Assembly: GCA_948676835.1 (NCBI GenBank) | Contig: CAPOZU010000002.1 | Location: 62,001-126,000 of the forward strand | DNA: 64,000 nt | Origin: an uncultured Clostridia bacterium | GTDB taxonomy: Bacteria > Bacillota > Clostridia > TANB77 > CAG-508 | Direction of reading: 5' to 3' | Shown here: positions 18,790 to 27,762 of the stretch, in pieces | Numbering within the stretch: the stretch's first letter is position 1 | How the letters are laid out: every line of letters starts with the position of its first letter | Program-made: the position numbers and the translations under genes | Notes under the pieces: generated by a model | The model's database searches: none | The model's input: the letters and a program-made list of their open reading frames with translations, nothing else | What the model was told of the DNA's origin: nothing

Positions 18790-19674
18790 TTATCCCTTCA
18801 TATTTGCTAATTCATTATTTCTAAAGCATTCAATTCTAAGTCTTAAAGGATCTAAAATTGTTGTTTCAACAATTTTGGCTGTATTAAATCTACTAATAAA
18901 AAATCTTGTGATTTTCTTAAACACCTTAGGTCTCCTAATATTTTTGGTAATTGATTTATCTCCAACTTCCATTGCTTCATATATAGCTTTTCTTTTTTGT
19001 TCATTTAATCTTTCAATTTCTGAATTTATTAATGTAATTTCTTTTTCGATTTTTGCTATAGAATTTAAATTTTCTTTTTTATTGTTTTCAGCTGAAGCCA
19101 AACTTGTAGAATTTTTTTCATCAACTTCATATATAACATCTTGAGCATCCATAGTTTTATAAATTACATTTGGATCTATAGGAGCTTTCTCTTCTTTCTT
19201 AGATTTAATTTTATCTAAAAATATTTTTACATTATCTTTAACAGATTTTGTTACTTTATCATTTTCCTTTTGATTAATTCTTCTATTGATTTTTCTATAT
19301 AAATATTCATCATTTAAAAGAGAACCAACAAGACTTGCTTCTAATTCAACTTTTCTTAAAATTAATTGTTCTATTTTTCCATCATAAAAATTACTTAATT
19401 CTATTAAAGTATCTTTATAATTAGTTAAAGTTTCCGAAACAAGTTCTCTTACTTGTTCATAATTTTTAGATGTTTCTTTAAAGTTATGATTTATATCATA
19501 TATTCCTGTTTTTACAGCATTCATTTGTGCATTTACTTTATCATTAATTGTATCTACAGATACTTTATTTATATAAGCTCTACACACAAAGGCATCTGAT
19601 TTTACTCTATTTTCTGATTCATCATATAACTTTTTTAAAGATTCACAAATTTCAACTTCACTTACATTTTCCAA
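18790..19674 (-). CDS. Coiled-coil hypothetical protein (294 aa)
   Basis: A 294-residue soluble, mostly helical protein starting at TTG (19674) with GGAG about 12 bases upstream. Long heptad-like stretches (TETLTNYKDTLIEL; EKEITLINSEIERLNEQKRKAIYEAM) suggest a coiled coil. The C-terminal part is basic (IRRPKVFKKITRFFISRFN). It is the middle gene of a three-gene unit with a 49-aa protein before and a 63-aa protein after. No enzyme motif is seen. The arrangement of small helper genes around a coiled-coil protein resembles toxin-export or phage-like helper cassettes only superficially; I do not assign a function. Confidence 0.6.
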   Translation of the reverse strand: MENVSEVEICESLKKLYDESENRVKSDAFVCRAYINKVSVDTINDKVNAQMNAVKTGIYDINHNFKETSKNYEQVRELVSETLTNYKDTLIELSNFYDGKIEQLILRKVELEASLVGSLLNDEYLYRKINRRINQKENDKVTKSVKDNVKIFLDKIKSKKEEKAPIDPNVIYKTMDAQDVIYEVDEKNSTSLASAENNKKENLNSIAKIEKEITLINSEIERLNEQKRKAIYEAMEVGDKSITKNIRRPKVFKKITRFFISRFNTAKIVETTILDPLRLRIECFRNNELANMKG

Positions 19675-19691
19675 GGTAATTGTACACTCCT

Positions 19692-19841
19692 TTATTGATT
19701 GTTCTTTAGCATTTCTTTTGCACTTTTAAAGCTTTCTTTTTTTTCAACTTCAATCAGTTTTAACAAATTTTTTAATTCATCAATATTCATATAGTCTAAA
19801 TTATAAATTTTATTTTTGTATGCAATAGTTCCTAATTTCAT
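19692..19841 (-). CDS. Small hypothetical protein (49 aa)
   Basis: Reads MKLGTIAYKN... to KEMLKNNQ. A strong TAGGAGGAT site lies 6 bases before the ATG at 19841, and the 150-base frame ends 18 bases before the coiled-coil gene starts. A beta-strand-like start (GTIAYKNKIYNLDY) is followed by a charged helix. No family recognised. The ribosome site and close spacing argue that it is real and heads this operon. Confidence 0.6.
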   Translation of the reverse strand: MKLGTIAYKNKIYNLDYMNIDELKNLLKLIEVEKKESFKSAKEMLKNNQ

Positions 19842-19939
19842 TGTAAATCCTCCTATAATTCTTTTTTCAAAATTATAGCTTTCTTAAATAGATTATATCT
19901 TAGTTATATATATAACCCTAAAATATGTCAATATATTTT

Positions 19940-20968
19940 TTAATAATCAATTGAATTTGTTGCACCACCATTTGTTTTTACTCTAAACATCTGATACATT
20001 TGATTTTCATTTTGACTTTTATCTAGATAATATAAAATTCCATTTGCTATATTTATTTTAGTTCTTTCTGCTTGTATTTTTACAAGTGCAACAGATTTTT
20101 TTCCTTTTAAATCACATCTACAAATTTGTTTATTGCTACTATCAAAATAATAGATTTTCTTGCTTGTAACATTATAAATTTCATTAGTTACAAATGTTGA
20201 AACAATTTGCTTTGATTTTCCATTGTTTTTTATTCTGCATAGTGCTTTTTCTGCGCTATCATAAAAATATATCCATTTTTTCATAATTTGTATATTTTTA
20301 ATATTGTATTCATTTGCTATTTCTTTTGCATTTTCACCATTGGTATCTATAGAATATAAATGCCCTTCATTGTTTGTATAATATATTTTTCCATTTGATA
20401 CTGCAAAATCTTGAATTCCGGTTTCAACAATTGTTGTTTCTTCTAAGTTTTCTAAAGATATCTTAGCTATTTTCATTTTTTGTCTATTTGAAACATAAAA
20501 CACATTATTATCTTCTATATAAAATTTACTTACAGGTGTTGATAATGTTGTTATTGTTTTCATATCTTCACCATTTGTATTAATACTTTTTAAATCTATT
20601 GTATTACTATCTGAGATAGTTAAATAGTATAAAATATTTTTTACTAAAGTAATAGAATAAGCTGTTTCGTTTGTTAATCTAGTTTCATTTTTACCTTTTA
20701 CTTTAAAAATTCCTTCTTCATATTTATTATAGTATACAGTTCCACCTGAAGATACTGCGAGTCCTGCATTATTATTTGAATAATTTCCAAAAACTTTTTC
20801 TGGTGAAAAAGCTTTTATTAATAAATTTAAAATTCCTATAAAAACAGCAATAATTACAAGTAATATAACAAGTATTAATGATAATCTTTTAATATTAACT
20901 TTTCTTTTTTTTATTTTACGACTTTTATTTTCCACTTTTTTTCTCCTATTACTACTAAATTTAAGCAT
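19940..20968 (-). CDS. Membrane-anchored DUF5050-like beta-propeller protein
   Basis: A 342-residue protein with a basic cytoplasmic N-terminus (RRKKVENKSRKIKKRKVN), one membrane helix (about residues 30-50) and an extracellular domain of repeated short strands: VYYNKYEEGIFKV, ILYYLTISDSN, VFYVSNRQKMKIAKI, KIYYTNNEGHLYSI, WIYFYDSAEKALCRI and KIYYFDSSNKQICRCD. This is the DUF5050/YncE-like six-bladed propeller pattern. Its start overlaps the end of the upstream 729-aa gene by 8 bases (GATGCTTAA), so translation is probably coupled and the two may form a complex. Substrate unknown. Confidence 0.75.
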   Translation of the reverse strand: MLKFSSNRRKKVENKSRKIKKRKVNIKRLSLILVILLVIIAVFIGILNLLIKAFSPEKVFGNYSNNNAGLAVSSGGTVYYNKYEEGIFKVKGKNETRLTNETAYSITLVKNILYYLTISDSNTIDLKSINTNGEDMKTITTLSTPVSKFYIEDNNVFYVSNRQKMKIAKISLENLEETTIVETGIQDFAVSNGKIYYTNNEGHLYSIDTNGENAKEIANEYNIKNIQIMKKWIYFYDSAEKALCRIKNNGKSKQIVSTFVTNEIYNVTSKKIYYFDSSNKQICRCDLKGKKSVALVKIQAERTKINIANGILYYLDKSQNENQMYQMFRVKTNGGATNSIDY

Positions 20969-23150
20969 CTATTATATTAAATTCATTATTCACATTAAAT
21001 GTATATACATCAATTACTATAACAGCGCCATTTTCGTTTACAACTGATGAAACTTCATAACCTTCTATTTGTAAGTTTTCTAAATTTTGAATTGTAATTT
21101 CTTGTTCATTTTCTGTTGCTTCGTTTATCATATTAGATATTTTATCTTGAAGAGCCTGTCTTGCTTCATCACGAGTAATACTACTTGAAGCTCTATCAAT
21201 AATACTTTTTTTAGATGATTTTGTATTTGTATCTATAAATCCGAAATGTTCTTTCTTTTGATTCCATACATAATCAATCTTTTCTTTTATGGCTTGCATT
21301 GTAGCACTATAATCTTCTGGTGATAATGTTTCTAAAAACAAACAATTTTCATCTGTTAAATCTGGTATACTATCTCCTGAATTTGAAAATTTAAATGTTG
21401 TATCAGCAACAAGTTTACTTTCATTTTCTTTAGTAGAAACTGTAATTATTAGACTATTATTAACAGATTTTGCTGTTGAAACATCACTAATATCTGCCTT
21501 TATATTTATTTTTTTTGTTATTTTTTCATTTTCAATATAACTAAATGTTGTATCTATTGATGTATTTGTAGCTGTTTTAATTTTACTAATATCTAATGAA
21601 ATACCATTTGTTTGCTCTTCTAATAATTCTTCTTCAACTGATATTATTTCATCATTATCTAAGAATTCAACATTATTTTCTTCATTTTGTTTCGCAAATA
21701 TTGAATTATTTCCTTTGTATAAATAAGTTAATTTCATTCTATTTTCCGAATCTGATTTTTTTAATACCTCAATTTCTACAGTATTTTCATTTGGTAGCAC
21801 AATGTTTACTTTTTCTGTTTTTTCTTTTGAAGCATATATTGTCATTGTTAAACCATTTCCAGTCATTCCATCCGCTTCCTCAATAATAGAATCTAACATT
21901 TCTTCTAATTCTATTTGAGTTTTATTTACTTTTAATCCAAACAACAATTTTATTATATTGGAATATTCATCTAATTGATTAAATACTTCAATATTAATAT
22001 CGTTTTCTTCTCCAACAACATCTAAATTCGGCGTTTGTGTTAATTCTAATTCAGGGATATAATTACTTTCTTCAGGCTGAATTATTTCTGGATTTTCTAA
22101 TTCTGGATTATATTCTTCTTCATTTTCTCCTTCAATAACTTGAGGTTCATTAAATTCGGTTACTTCACCAGAAATTGGTTCAAAGTTTGATGTTGGTTCA
22201 GCTTCAAATTCTGGTTGTTGCTGTTCTTCTGGCTGTTCTTCTAGTTGTTCTTGTTCTTCTGTTACAGGCTCTTCTACTATTGGTGTAATTACAACATTTC
22301 CCGGCATAACATTAATAGTTGGCCTTTCACTTGATTTATAAACTAATTTGTTTAATATTTCTTCACTATTTCTTACATTTTTTAAAACTTCAACTAGTAC
22401 ATTATTTAATTCTGTTTGAGATAATGTTAATGTATAAGCAGTTACTGGTATATTACTATCATCTTTATTTATAGCTATATTATCTTGAATAGTAAATCTT
22501 TCTTCTGGTATCATTTCCATTATTTTAGTAATATTACTAGATACCAATTGTTTTTTATCTTCATCTGTTAAATCATTTTTTTCTGTTGAAAATATAGTTT
22601 TTATTTTTTCTTGATTTAAATCAATTCCATAAAAATCTTTTAAATTATCATAATGCATTCCTACATATTTATTAACAACTTCATCTTCTGCAATTCCAAT
22701 TGCATCTTCATTTGTAAGCAATTTTACTTTTAATTCTTCATTTCCAGAATAGTTAATTCCTAGCTCTCTATAAGTTTTATTATTATAACTATGAGAATTT
22801 AAATAAAAAGTAAATTTACTAATATCTATTCCTTCTAATTTTTCATGTTCGAGATTTGTAGAATAATTTATTGTACTATTAGCTTCATAATTGTTATTCA
22901 AAATCTTTTCAAATAAATCTTCGTATGAGATTTCTGAAACAAGTTCTTGTACATTATTATTTGATAAATGATTAAAAAATAATTGTTTTGTACTTACAGT
23001 TTTAGTATTAGAAAAATACATATAAACGAATATCATAGCAATTAAAACTAATAATAAAAATATAATAAAAAATAAGACAGTATTTTTATTTTTTTTATTA
23101 TTTGAATTATAATTTGCACCAATATAAATATCCTCAATATTATTATTCAT
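20961..23150 (-). CDS. Large membrane-anchored hypothetical protein with Glu/Pro-rich linker
   Basis: A 729-residue protein with GAGGG before its ATG. A short polar cytoplasmic segment is followed by one membrane helix (about residues 26-47), an external alpha/beta domain (to about 280), then a strongly acidic Glu/Gln/Pro linker (EEPVTEEQEQLEEQPEEQQQPE region, about 290-370), and a second external domain with many beta strands (MTIYASKEKTEKVNIVLPNE; SIDTTFSYIENEKITKKINI). It has no known catalytic motif. It is co-transcribed and overlaps with the propeller gene downstream. Family not recognised. Confidence 0.65.
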   Translation of the reverse strand: MNNNIEDIYIGANYNSNNKKNKNTVLFFIIFLLLVLIAMIFVYMYFSNTKTVSTKQLFFNHLSNNNVQELVSEISYEDLFEKILNNNYEANSTINYSTNLEHEKLEGIDISKFTFYLNSHSYNNKTYRELGINYSGNEELKVKLLTNEDAIGIAEDEVVNKYVGMHYDNLKDFYGIDLNQEKIKTIFSTEKNDLTDEDKKQLVSSNITKIMEMIPEERFTIQDNIAINKDDSNIPVTAYTLTLSQTELNNVLVEVLKNVRNSEEILNKLVYKSSERPTINVMPGNVVITPIVEEPVTEEQEQLEEQPEEQQQPEFEAEPTSNFEPISGEVTEFNEPQVIEGENEEEYNPELENPEIIQPEESNYIPELELTQTPNLDVVGEENDINIEVFNQLDEYSNIIKLLFGLKVNKTQIELEEMLDSIIEEADGMTGNGLTMTIYASKEKTEKVNIVLPNENTVEIEVLKKSDSENRMKLTYLYKGNNSIFAKQNEENNVEFLDNDEIISVEEELLEEQTNGISLDISKIKTATNTSIDTTFSYIENEKITKKINIKADISDVSTAKSVNNSLIITVSTKENESKLVADTTFKFSNSGDSIPDLTDENCLFLETLSPEDYSATMQAIKEKIDYVWNQKKEHFGFIDTNTKSSKKSIIDRASSSITRDEARQALQDKISNMINEATENEQEITIQNLENLQIEGYEVSSVVNENGAVIVIDVYTFNVNNEFNIIDA

Positions 23151-23250
23151 ACCTTGTCCCTCACTTTTTAGTTATTATATAAAAAAACTGTAAAAATAAC
23201 AATATTTTTTATACTTTTTATATGACAATATTTTTAATTTCTATAATACA

Positions 23251-23281
23251 AAAAAGACGTTACAAATTGTAACGTCTTTTT
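23251..23281 (-). terminator. Terminator after spoVG
   Basis: AAAAAGACGTTACAA/TTGTAACGTCTTTTT, a perfect inverted repeat with T-run on the minus strand, 31 bases past the spoVG stop. Confidence 0.88.
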
Positions 23282-23312
23282 ATACTTTATAATAAAAATA
23301 AATTTCCAATAA

Positions 23313-23591
23313 TTATTCAGCTGATTCTGCTGTTTCAGCTTCTGGAGCTTCATAAGCTTCTAAAATAGCTTTTTGAATTTTCTCTCTTGTTTCAGCATTG
23401 ATTGGATGAGCTATATCTTTAAATTCTCCGTTTGGAGTTTTTTTGCTAGGCATAGCTATGAATAATCCATTTTGGCTTTCGATAACTTTGATATCATGAA
23501 TTACGAATTCTCCATCAAATGTTACTGAAGCTACTGCTTTCATTCTGTTTTCTAAATTTACTTTTCTTAAACGTACATCTGTTATTTGCAT
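23313..23591 (-). CDS. spoVG: Septation/sporulation regulator SpoVG
   Basis: A 92-residue nucleic-acid-binding regulator, nearly full match to the family ([67 protein letters not shown]). I start at the ATG at 23591, which has GAGGTG 9 bases upstream; the GTG at 23603 overlaps that site. Promoter of sigma-H type upstream, terminator downstream: a single-gene unit. An acidic Glu/Ala tail ends the protein. Confidence 0.97.
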   Translation of the reverse strand: MQITDVRLRKVNLENRMKAVASVTFDGEFVIHDIKVIESQNGLFIAMPSKKTPNGEFKDIAHPINAETREKIQKAILEAYEAPEAETAESAE

Positions 23592-23648
23592 TGTTTTAAG
23601 CACCTCTTTCTTATCGTTTTGTACATATTTAATTTATGTACTAATTAA

Positions 23649-23677
23649 ATATTCTACACAAAAAAATTTTTTCCTTC
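23649..23677 (-). promoter_or_regulatory. Sigma-H promoter of spoVG
   Basis: On the minus strand GAAGGAAAA (23677-23669), an 11-base spacer, then GTAGAATAT (23657-23649). This fits the sigma-H consensus RNAGGAWWW-N11/12-RNNGAATWW at every fixed position. In Bacillus subtilis spoVG is a classic sigma-H gene, so gene and promoter agree. Confidence 0.85.
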
Positions 23678-23741
23678 TTTTTTCAAAAAATATTTTGTAT
23701 TTTTTTGATTTTTTTTAGTATTCAAAAATTATTTGTTTAAC

Positions 23742-23770
23742 TTGAAATTCTCTATATATAATAGTATAAT
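23742..23770 (+). promoter_or_regulatory. Sigma-A promoter of murC
   Basis: TTGAAA (23742-23747), exactly 17 bases, TATAAT (23765-23770), giving a leader of about 28 bases before the murC TTG start. Confidence 0.85.
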
Positions 23771-23804
23771 GGCATAGAGATTTTATTGAAAGGAATGTTT
23801 TATA

Positions 23805-25190
23805 TTGGATACACAAATATCAAATCTATCAGATTATAAACATATTCACCTTATTGGAATTGGTGGAATCAGTATGAGTGCTATAGCAGAAACATTACAC
23901 AACTGGAATTATAAAGTTACTGGTTCTGATTTAAATAAAAGTGAAATTACAGATAATTTAAATAAACATGGTATTCTAACTACTATTGGACATGATTTAG
24001 AAAACTCAAAAACTGCTGATTTAATTGTATACACAGCTGCAGTTAGTGATACTGACCCTGAAATATTACTTGCAAAAGAAAACAATATTCCTATTATTGG
24101 GAGGGGAACTTTTGTTGGTTATTTAACAAAACTATATAATGAGGCAATTTGTATTTCTGGAACACATGGAAAAACAACTACTACCTCTATGATTTCAACA
24201 TGTTTTATTGATGCAAAAAAAGATCCATCTATTGAAGTTGGAGCTATCCTTGATTCTATTGGTGGAAATTATCGTGTTGGAAATAGTGAATATTTTATAT
24301 TAGAATCTTGCGAATACAAAGGAAACTTCTTAAAGTTCTTCCCTAATACTGCAATAATTCTAAACATAGATAATGATCATTTAGATTATTATAAAACTTT
24401 TGAAAATGTTGTAAAAGCCTTTTATGATTTTGCAGGTATTGTTGATAAAGATGGTTTAGTTGTTACTAACGGTGATGATAAAAATTGTTTTGCTCTAAAA
24501 GATATTGTAAAATGTAAGTTTATTTCTTATGGAATTGAAAATGAAAATTGCAATTTTGTAGCAAAAAATATTGAATTTGACGAAAATGGTTTCGCTATAT
24601 TTGATGTTTATAAAAATAATAAATTTTATGAAAGATTTGAACTTTCAGTAGCAGGAAGACACAATATATTAAATGCGCTAGCTTGCATTTCTACTTGTGA
24701 TTACTATAATATATCTAAAGATATCATAAAATCAGCATTAAAAAAATTTACTGGGGCTGAACGAAGATTAGAATTTAAAGGAAAAATAAATAATTCGGTT
24801 TCAATATTTGATGATTATGCTCACCACCCTACTGAAATAAAAGCAACTTCAAATGCTGTTAAAAATAAAAAATATAATGAATCTTGGGTTATTTTCCAAC
24901 CACACACATATTCAAGAACAAAAAATCATTTAGATGATTTTGCTGATTCATTACTAGATTTTGACAATATAATCATTTTAGATATTTATGCAGCACGTGA
25001 AAAAAATACATTTGATATTTCCTCTGAAGACTTAGTAAACAAAATTATTTCTAAAGGTAAAAAAGCTGTTTATATACCTGATTTTGATGAAGTTGTTTCT
25101 TATATTAAAGAAAATGTTAAAGAAAATGATATTGTTATCACTTTAGGTGCTGGAACAGTTACACAAATTGGCCCTATGCTATTAAAATAA
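23805..25190 (+). CDS. murC: UDP-N-acetylmuramate--L-alanine ligase
   Basis: The cytoplasmic ATP-dependent ligase that adds L-Ala to UDP-MurNAc, first amino-acid step of peptidoglycan synthesis. 461 residues, start TTG with AAAGGA 11 bases upstream. Motifs: HIHLIGIGGISMSAIA (UDP-binding N-domain), SGTHGKTTTTSM (ATP P-loop), LESCEYKGNFLKFFP, NIDNDHLDYY, GRHNILNALA, and FDDYAHHPTEIKA with FQPHTYSRTK in the C-domain. All hallmark residues are intact. Single-gene unit between a sigma-A promoter and a terminator. No in-frame CGG. Confidence 0.97.
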   Translation: MDTQISNLSDYKHIHLIGIGGISMSAIAETLHNWNYKVTGSDLNKSEITDNLNKHGILTTIGHDLENSKTADLIVYTAAVSDTDPEILLAKENNIPIIGRGTFVGYLTKLYNEAICISGTHGKTTTTSMISTCFIDAKKDPSIEVGAILDSIGGNYRVGNSEYFILESCEYKGNFLKFFPNTAIILNIDNDHLDYYKTFENVVKAFYDFAGIVDKDGLVVTNGDDKNCFALKDIVKCKFISYGIENENCNFVAKNIEFDENGFAIFDVYKNNKFYERFELSVAGRHNILNALACISTCDYYNISKDIIKSALKKFTGAERRLEFKGKINNSVSIFDDYAHHPTEIKATSNAVKNKKYNESWVIFQPHTYSRTKNHLDDFADSLLDFDNIIILDIYAAREKNTFDISSEDLVNKIISKGKKAVYIPDFDEVVSYIKENVKENDIVITLGAGTVTQIGPMLLK

Positions 25191-25204
25191 ATATTATATA
25201 TTAG

Positions 25205-25236
25205 AAAAAGTATAGCTTGAAAAGCTATACTTTTTT
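25205..25236. terminator. Bidirectional terminator between murC and the membrane operon
   Basis: AAAAAGTATAGCTT, loop GAAA, AGCTATACTTTTTT: a perfect stem with A and T tracts on both sides, between convergent genes. Confidence 0.9.
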
Positions 25237-25238
25237 AT

Positions 25239-26687
25239 TTAATTTACTTTTTCATATAAAATAAATGTTCCGATATCATATATTACCTTCCATTCATTGT
25301 CATAAGCTATATAATTATCTATAACACATCCCTTATTTACTAATACATGTGTTATATCATATTCTTCAAATATTTCTTTATAATTAACTTGTCCATTTTC
25401 AACAGCATACCAATCTTCTAAAACAGTACACCCTTCATTAAATTCAGGTGTAAAAATTCCAGATCTTGAATCTATAAATGCTTTTATTCCTCTAAATTCT
25501 AAATAACTTCCAAAATTAAAATGATTATATATTCTCATCTCTTCTGTATTTAAGTTTTCTAAAATATAATTTGAAATATCTACTGGATAATCCATTCTAT
25601 TTACATATTCACTAGATAAATTTAAAGAAAATTTCTTTAATGATACTATAAATATCAATGTACATACTAATATACTAGAAATTGTTTTTACAAATTTATT
25701 AAGATTAATTCTTATTTCATAGCATTCTAAAAATGTATTTATTATCCTAAATACACATATAGAAGATATTAAATAGAAAAAGAAAGTACATCTGTATGTA
25801 GAAAGTGACATTAGTCCAAATCCTAAAATATATAGGCAATCTGTTAACTTCACTTTTGTTTTTGTAAACCCTATTATTGCAATTGTAATTATAACAAGTA
25901 CAGAAAAATATATTGAATCAAAGAAATTTAATGGTTGTAATTCTGCTATAATATCTGGTGACATCCCATTCATTGCTTTAAACATATCTGTATATATTGA
26001 AAAAGTAGTTGGATTGCACAATCCAAGTAAAAAGCTTAAAAAGAATAAAACCACTAATATTTTACAATTTTTATTTTCAATTATAATTTTATTATCATAT
26101 TTTATACTTTTTAAATTTAATTTTACCAATATAAATTGCGCAATATATGGTAAATATATTGCAAAATATACTGGAAATACTGATGAATGTAAATTTCCTA
26201 ATAATATTGGAAATATAAGTAATGGTATTATATATCTCTTTTTTGATCCACTAACTAACTTTTCAATACAATAAAATTCTAATAAAAATATTGTAAATGA
26301 TAAAATTTGTGCTCTTGCAGTAAATTCAAGATAAATAAAATATGTTGTAACTATAGTAGCTATAAAAGATATTTTCTTATTTTTAATAATACTATTTAAT
26401 ATAAAATAATATAGTAACATTTGAACAGATGCCATTAACAAAACAAAAATATAAATTCCATCAAACTCAAACAAATTATATATATTGGTAATTATTATGT
26501 CAAAAACTCCAGAATGTACAAAATTTATATCTTTATGCCACAACAATGAATTTACATCTTCATTATTTAAAATTTTTTCTCCTATAGCTATAGTAAAAAA
26601 AGTATCATTTTGAAATTCTTTTGGAACAACAGATATAGTGAATGTGACTATTAATATAATCATTATAAAATTTTTTAGTTTATTCAT
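25239..26687 (-). CDS. Polytopic membrane protein, GT-C-type glycosyltransferase candidate
   Basis: About 482 residues with roughly ten membrane helices and a soluble C-terminus. The N-terminal loop after helix 1 carries ND/E residues (FQNDTFFTIAIGEKIL) and the first lumenal loop has a conserved-looking HKDINFVHSGVFD. The C-terminal domain has YNHFNFGSYLEFRGIKAFIDSR, a pattern I associate with bacterial GT-C-like lipid-sugar-dependent transferases. Function is inferred from architecture only. Start: ATG at 26687 is preferred over a TTG at 26696, because GGAGGAG at 26722-26716 is joined to the start through a 17-base hairpin. It is the last gene of a three-gene operon. Confidence 0.65.
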   Translation of the reverse strand: MNKLKNFIMIILIVTFTISVVPKEFQNDTFFTIAIGEKILNNEDVNSLLWHKDINFVHSGVFDIIITNIYNLFEFDGIYIFVLLMASVQMLLYYFILNSIIKNKKISFIATIVTTYFIYLEFTARAQILSFTIFLLEFYCIEKLVSGSKKRYIIPLLIFPILLGNLHSSVFPVYFAIYLPYIAQFILVKLNLKSIKYDNKIIIENKNCKILVVLFFLSFLLGLCNPTTFSIYTDMFKAMNGMSPDIIAELQPLNFFDSIYFSVLVIITIAIIGFTKTKVKLTDCLYILGFGLMSLSTYRCTFFFYLISSICVFRIINTFLECYEIRINLNKFVKTISSILVCTLIFIVSLKKFSLNLSSEYVNRMDYPVDISNYILENLNTEEMRIYNHFNFGSYLEFRGIKAFIDSRSGIFTPEFNEGCTVLEDWYAVENGQVNYKEIFEEYDITHVLVNKGCVIDNYIAYDNEWKVIYDIGTFILYEKVN

Positions 26688-26697
26688 TTTTACCAAC

Positions 26698-26714
26698 AGT
26701 TAGAATACCTAACT
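26698..26714 (-). promoter_or_regulatory. Hairpin between ribosome site and start codon
   Basis: AGTTAG and CTAACT form a perfect 6-bp stem with a 5-base loop, lying one base after GGAGGAG and ending 10 bases before the ATG at 26687. Folding would bring an otherwise too distant ribosome site to normal spacing. Confidence 0.45.
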
Positions 26715-26721
26715 ACTCCTC

Positions 26722-27759
26722 CTATTTATATATTACAGTTCTAAATGCTAATAAATTTATTAGTTTTTGATCTAACAAATCATCATAATTATTGATTTCT
26801 TTATCTTCAATATTATATCTATTATTTAATCTAAGCTCTTCAACATTAGAAAATCCCCTATAAACAATAGTATCATATAAATCTTCTAAAGTTATTTCCA
26901 TAACATTGTCTGTTAAATCATATATATTATTATATTTTTCACGTCCACATGTTATATTTTTTAAATCATCATAATCTTTTATTTCTATATTATTATTTTT
27001 CTTAATCCATGCTAAAGCAGTATCATATGCATATCCATTTATTAATCTACAATTAATATTGGTATACATATTTTTTACAGATTCTATAGCTTCTTTTCTT
27101 GTTACATTATACCAAACTTTTGCTCCTAATTTAGAAACAATTTTATTATTTTCTTTTCCAAGTTCAAATCTTGAAATGTAAAATCCTCCATTAGTAAGTG
27201 CACTTTTTAAAAATTCTTCATATTCCATATCTAAGCATTCATAATTTCTTATACTAGTTAAATTAGCAAAATTAAAAAAATCTCTTTTCTCTAGTTTTAA
27301 TATTTCATCATTTTCTTTATTTGTACAAGGAATCCAAACATATTGATTTCTATCTTGATCTTGTATTACATATCCTGAAAAAATATCTCCATCAACATAT
27401 TCGAATCCTTCTGGAATATATGGTGGCTTTGAAATTTCTCCATAATCTTTTTCTATAATATCATTATAAAACTTTTCTTCTTCTTTTAAATTTTTGTCAA
27501 ATTCTTCAAAAAATTTCTGATTTTCTTTAGAACTTTCAAAAAACTTCACATTTTCTTGTATTTGCATTATAGACTCATAAATATATTTAATATAAAAAAT
27601 ACAAGCAAAAATAACTACAATATAAAATAAAATTTTTACAATTTTTTTATTTTTTATTTCATTATATTTTTTATTAAAACCTTGTTTATTTTTTATTATA
27701 TATATTATTAATGATATTACTGCAATTGATATACAAATTATTACTACTCCTGAGTTCAT
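26722..27759 (-). CDS. Membrane-anchored SUMF1/FGE-like domain protein
   Basis: A 345-residue protein with two N-terminal membrane helices (about residues 2-20 and 43-65), a charged stalk, then a domain beginning PPYIPEGFEYVDGD with GYVIQDQDRNQYVWIPC, GGFYISRFELGKENNKIVSK, VWYNVTRKEAIESVKNMY, RLINGYAYDTALAWI, YDLTDNVMEITLED and AFRTVIYK. These are the landmarks of formylglycine-generating-enzyme-like (SUMF1) folds, probably a non-catalytic variant as the paired active-site Cys residues are not evident. It sits between two polytopic membrane proteins, 4 bases after the first and 26 before the second, so a joint role in surface glycan or protein modification is plausible. Confidence 0.65.
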   Translation of the reverse strand: MNSGVVIICISIAVISLIIYIIKNKQGFNKKYNEIKNKKIVKILFYIVVIFACIFYIKYIYESIMQIQENVKFFESSKENQKFFEEFDKNLKEEEKFYNDIIEKDYGEISKPPYIPEGFEYVDGDIFSGYVIQDQDRNQYVWIPCTNKENDEILKLEKRDFFNFANLTSIRNYECLDMEYEEFLKSALTNGGFYISRFELGKENNKIVSKLGAKVWYNVTRKEAIESVKNMYTNINCRLINGYAYDTALAWIKKNNNIEIKDYDDLKNITCGREKYNNIYDLTDNVMEITLEDLYDTIVYRGFSNVEELRLNNRYNIEDKEINNYDDLLDQKLINLLAFRTVIYK

Positions 27760-27762
27760 TTT

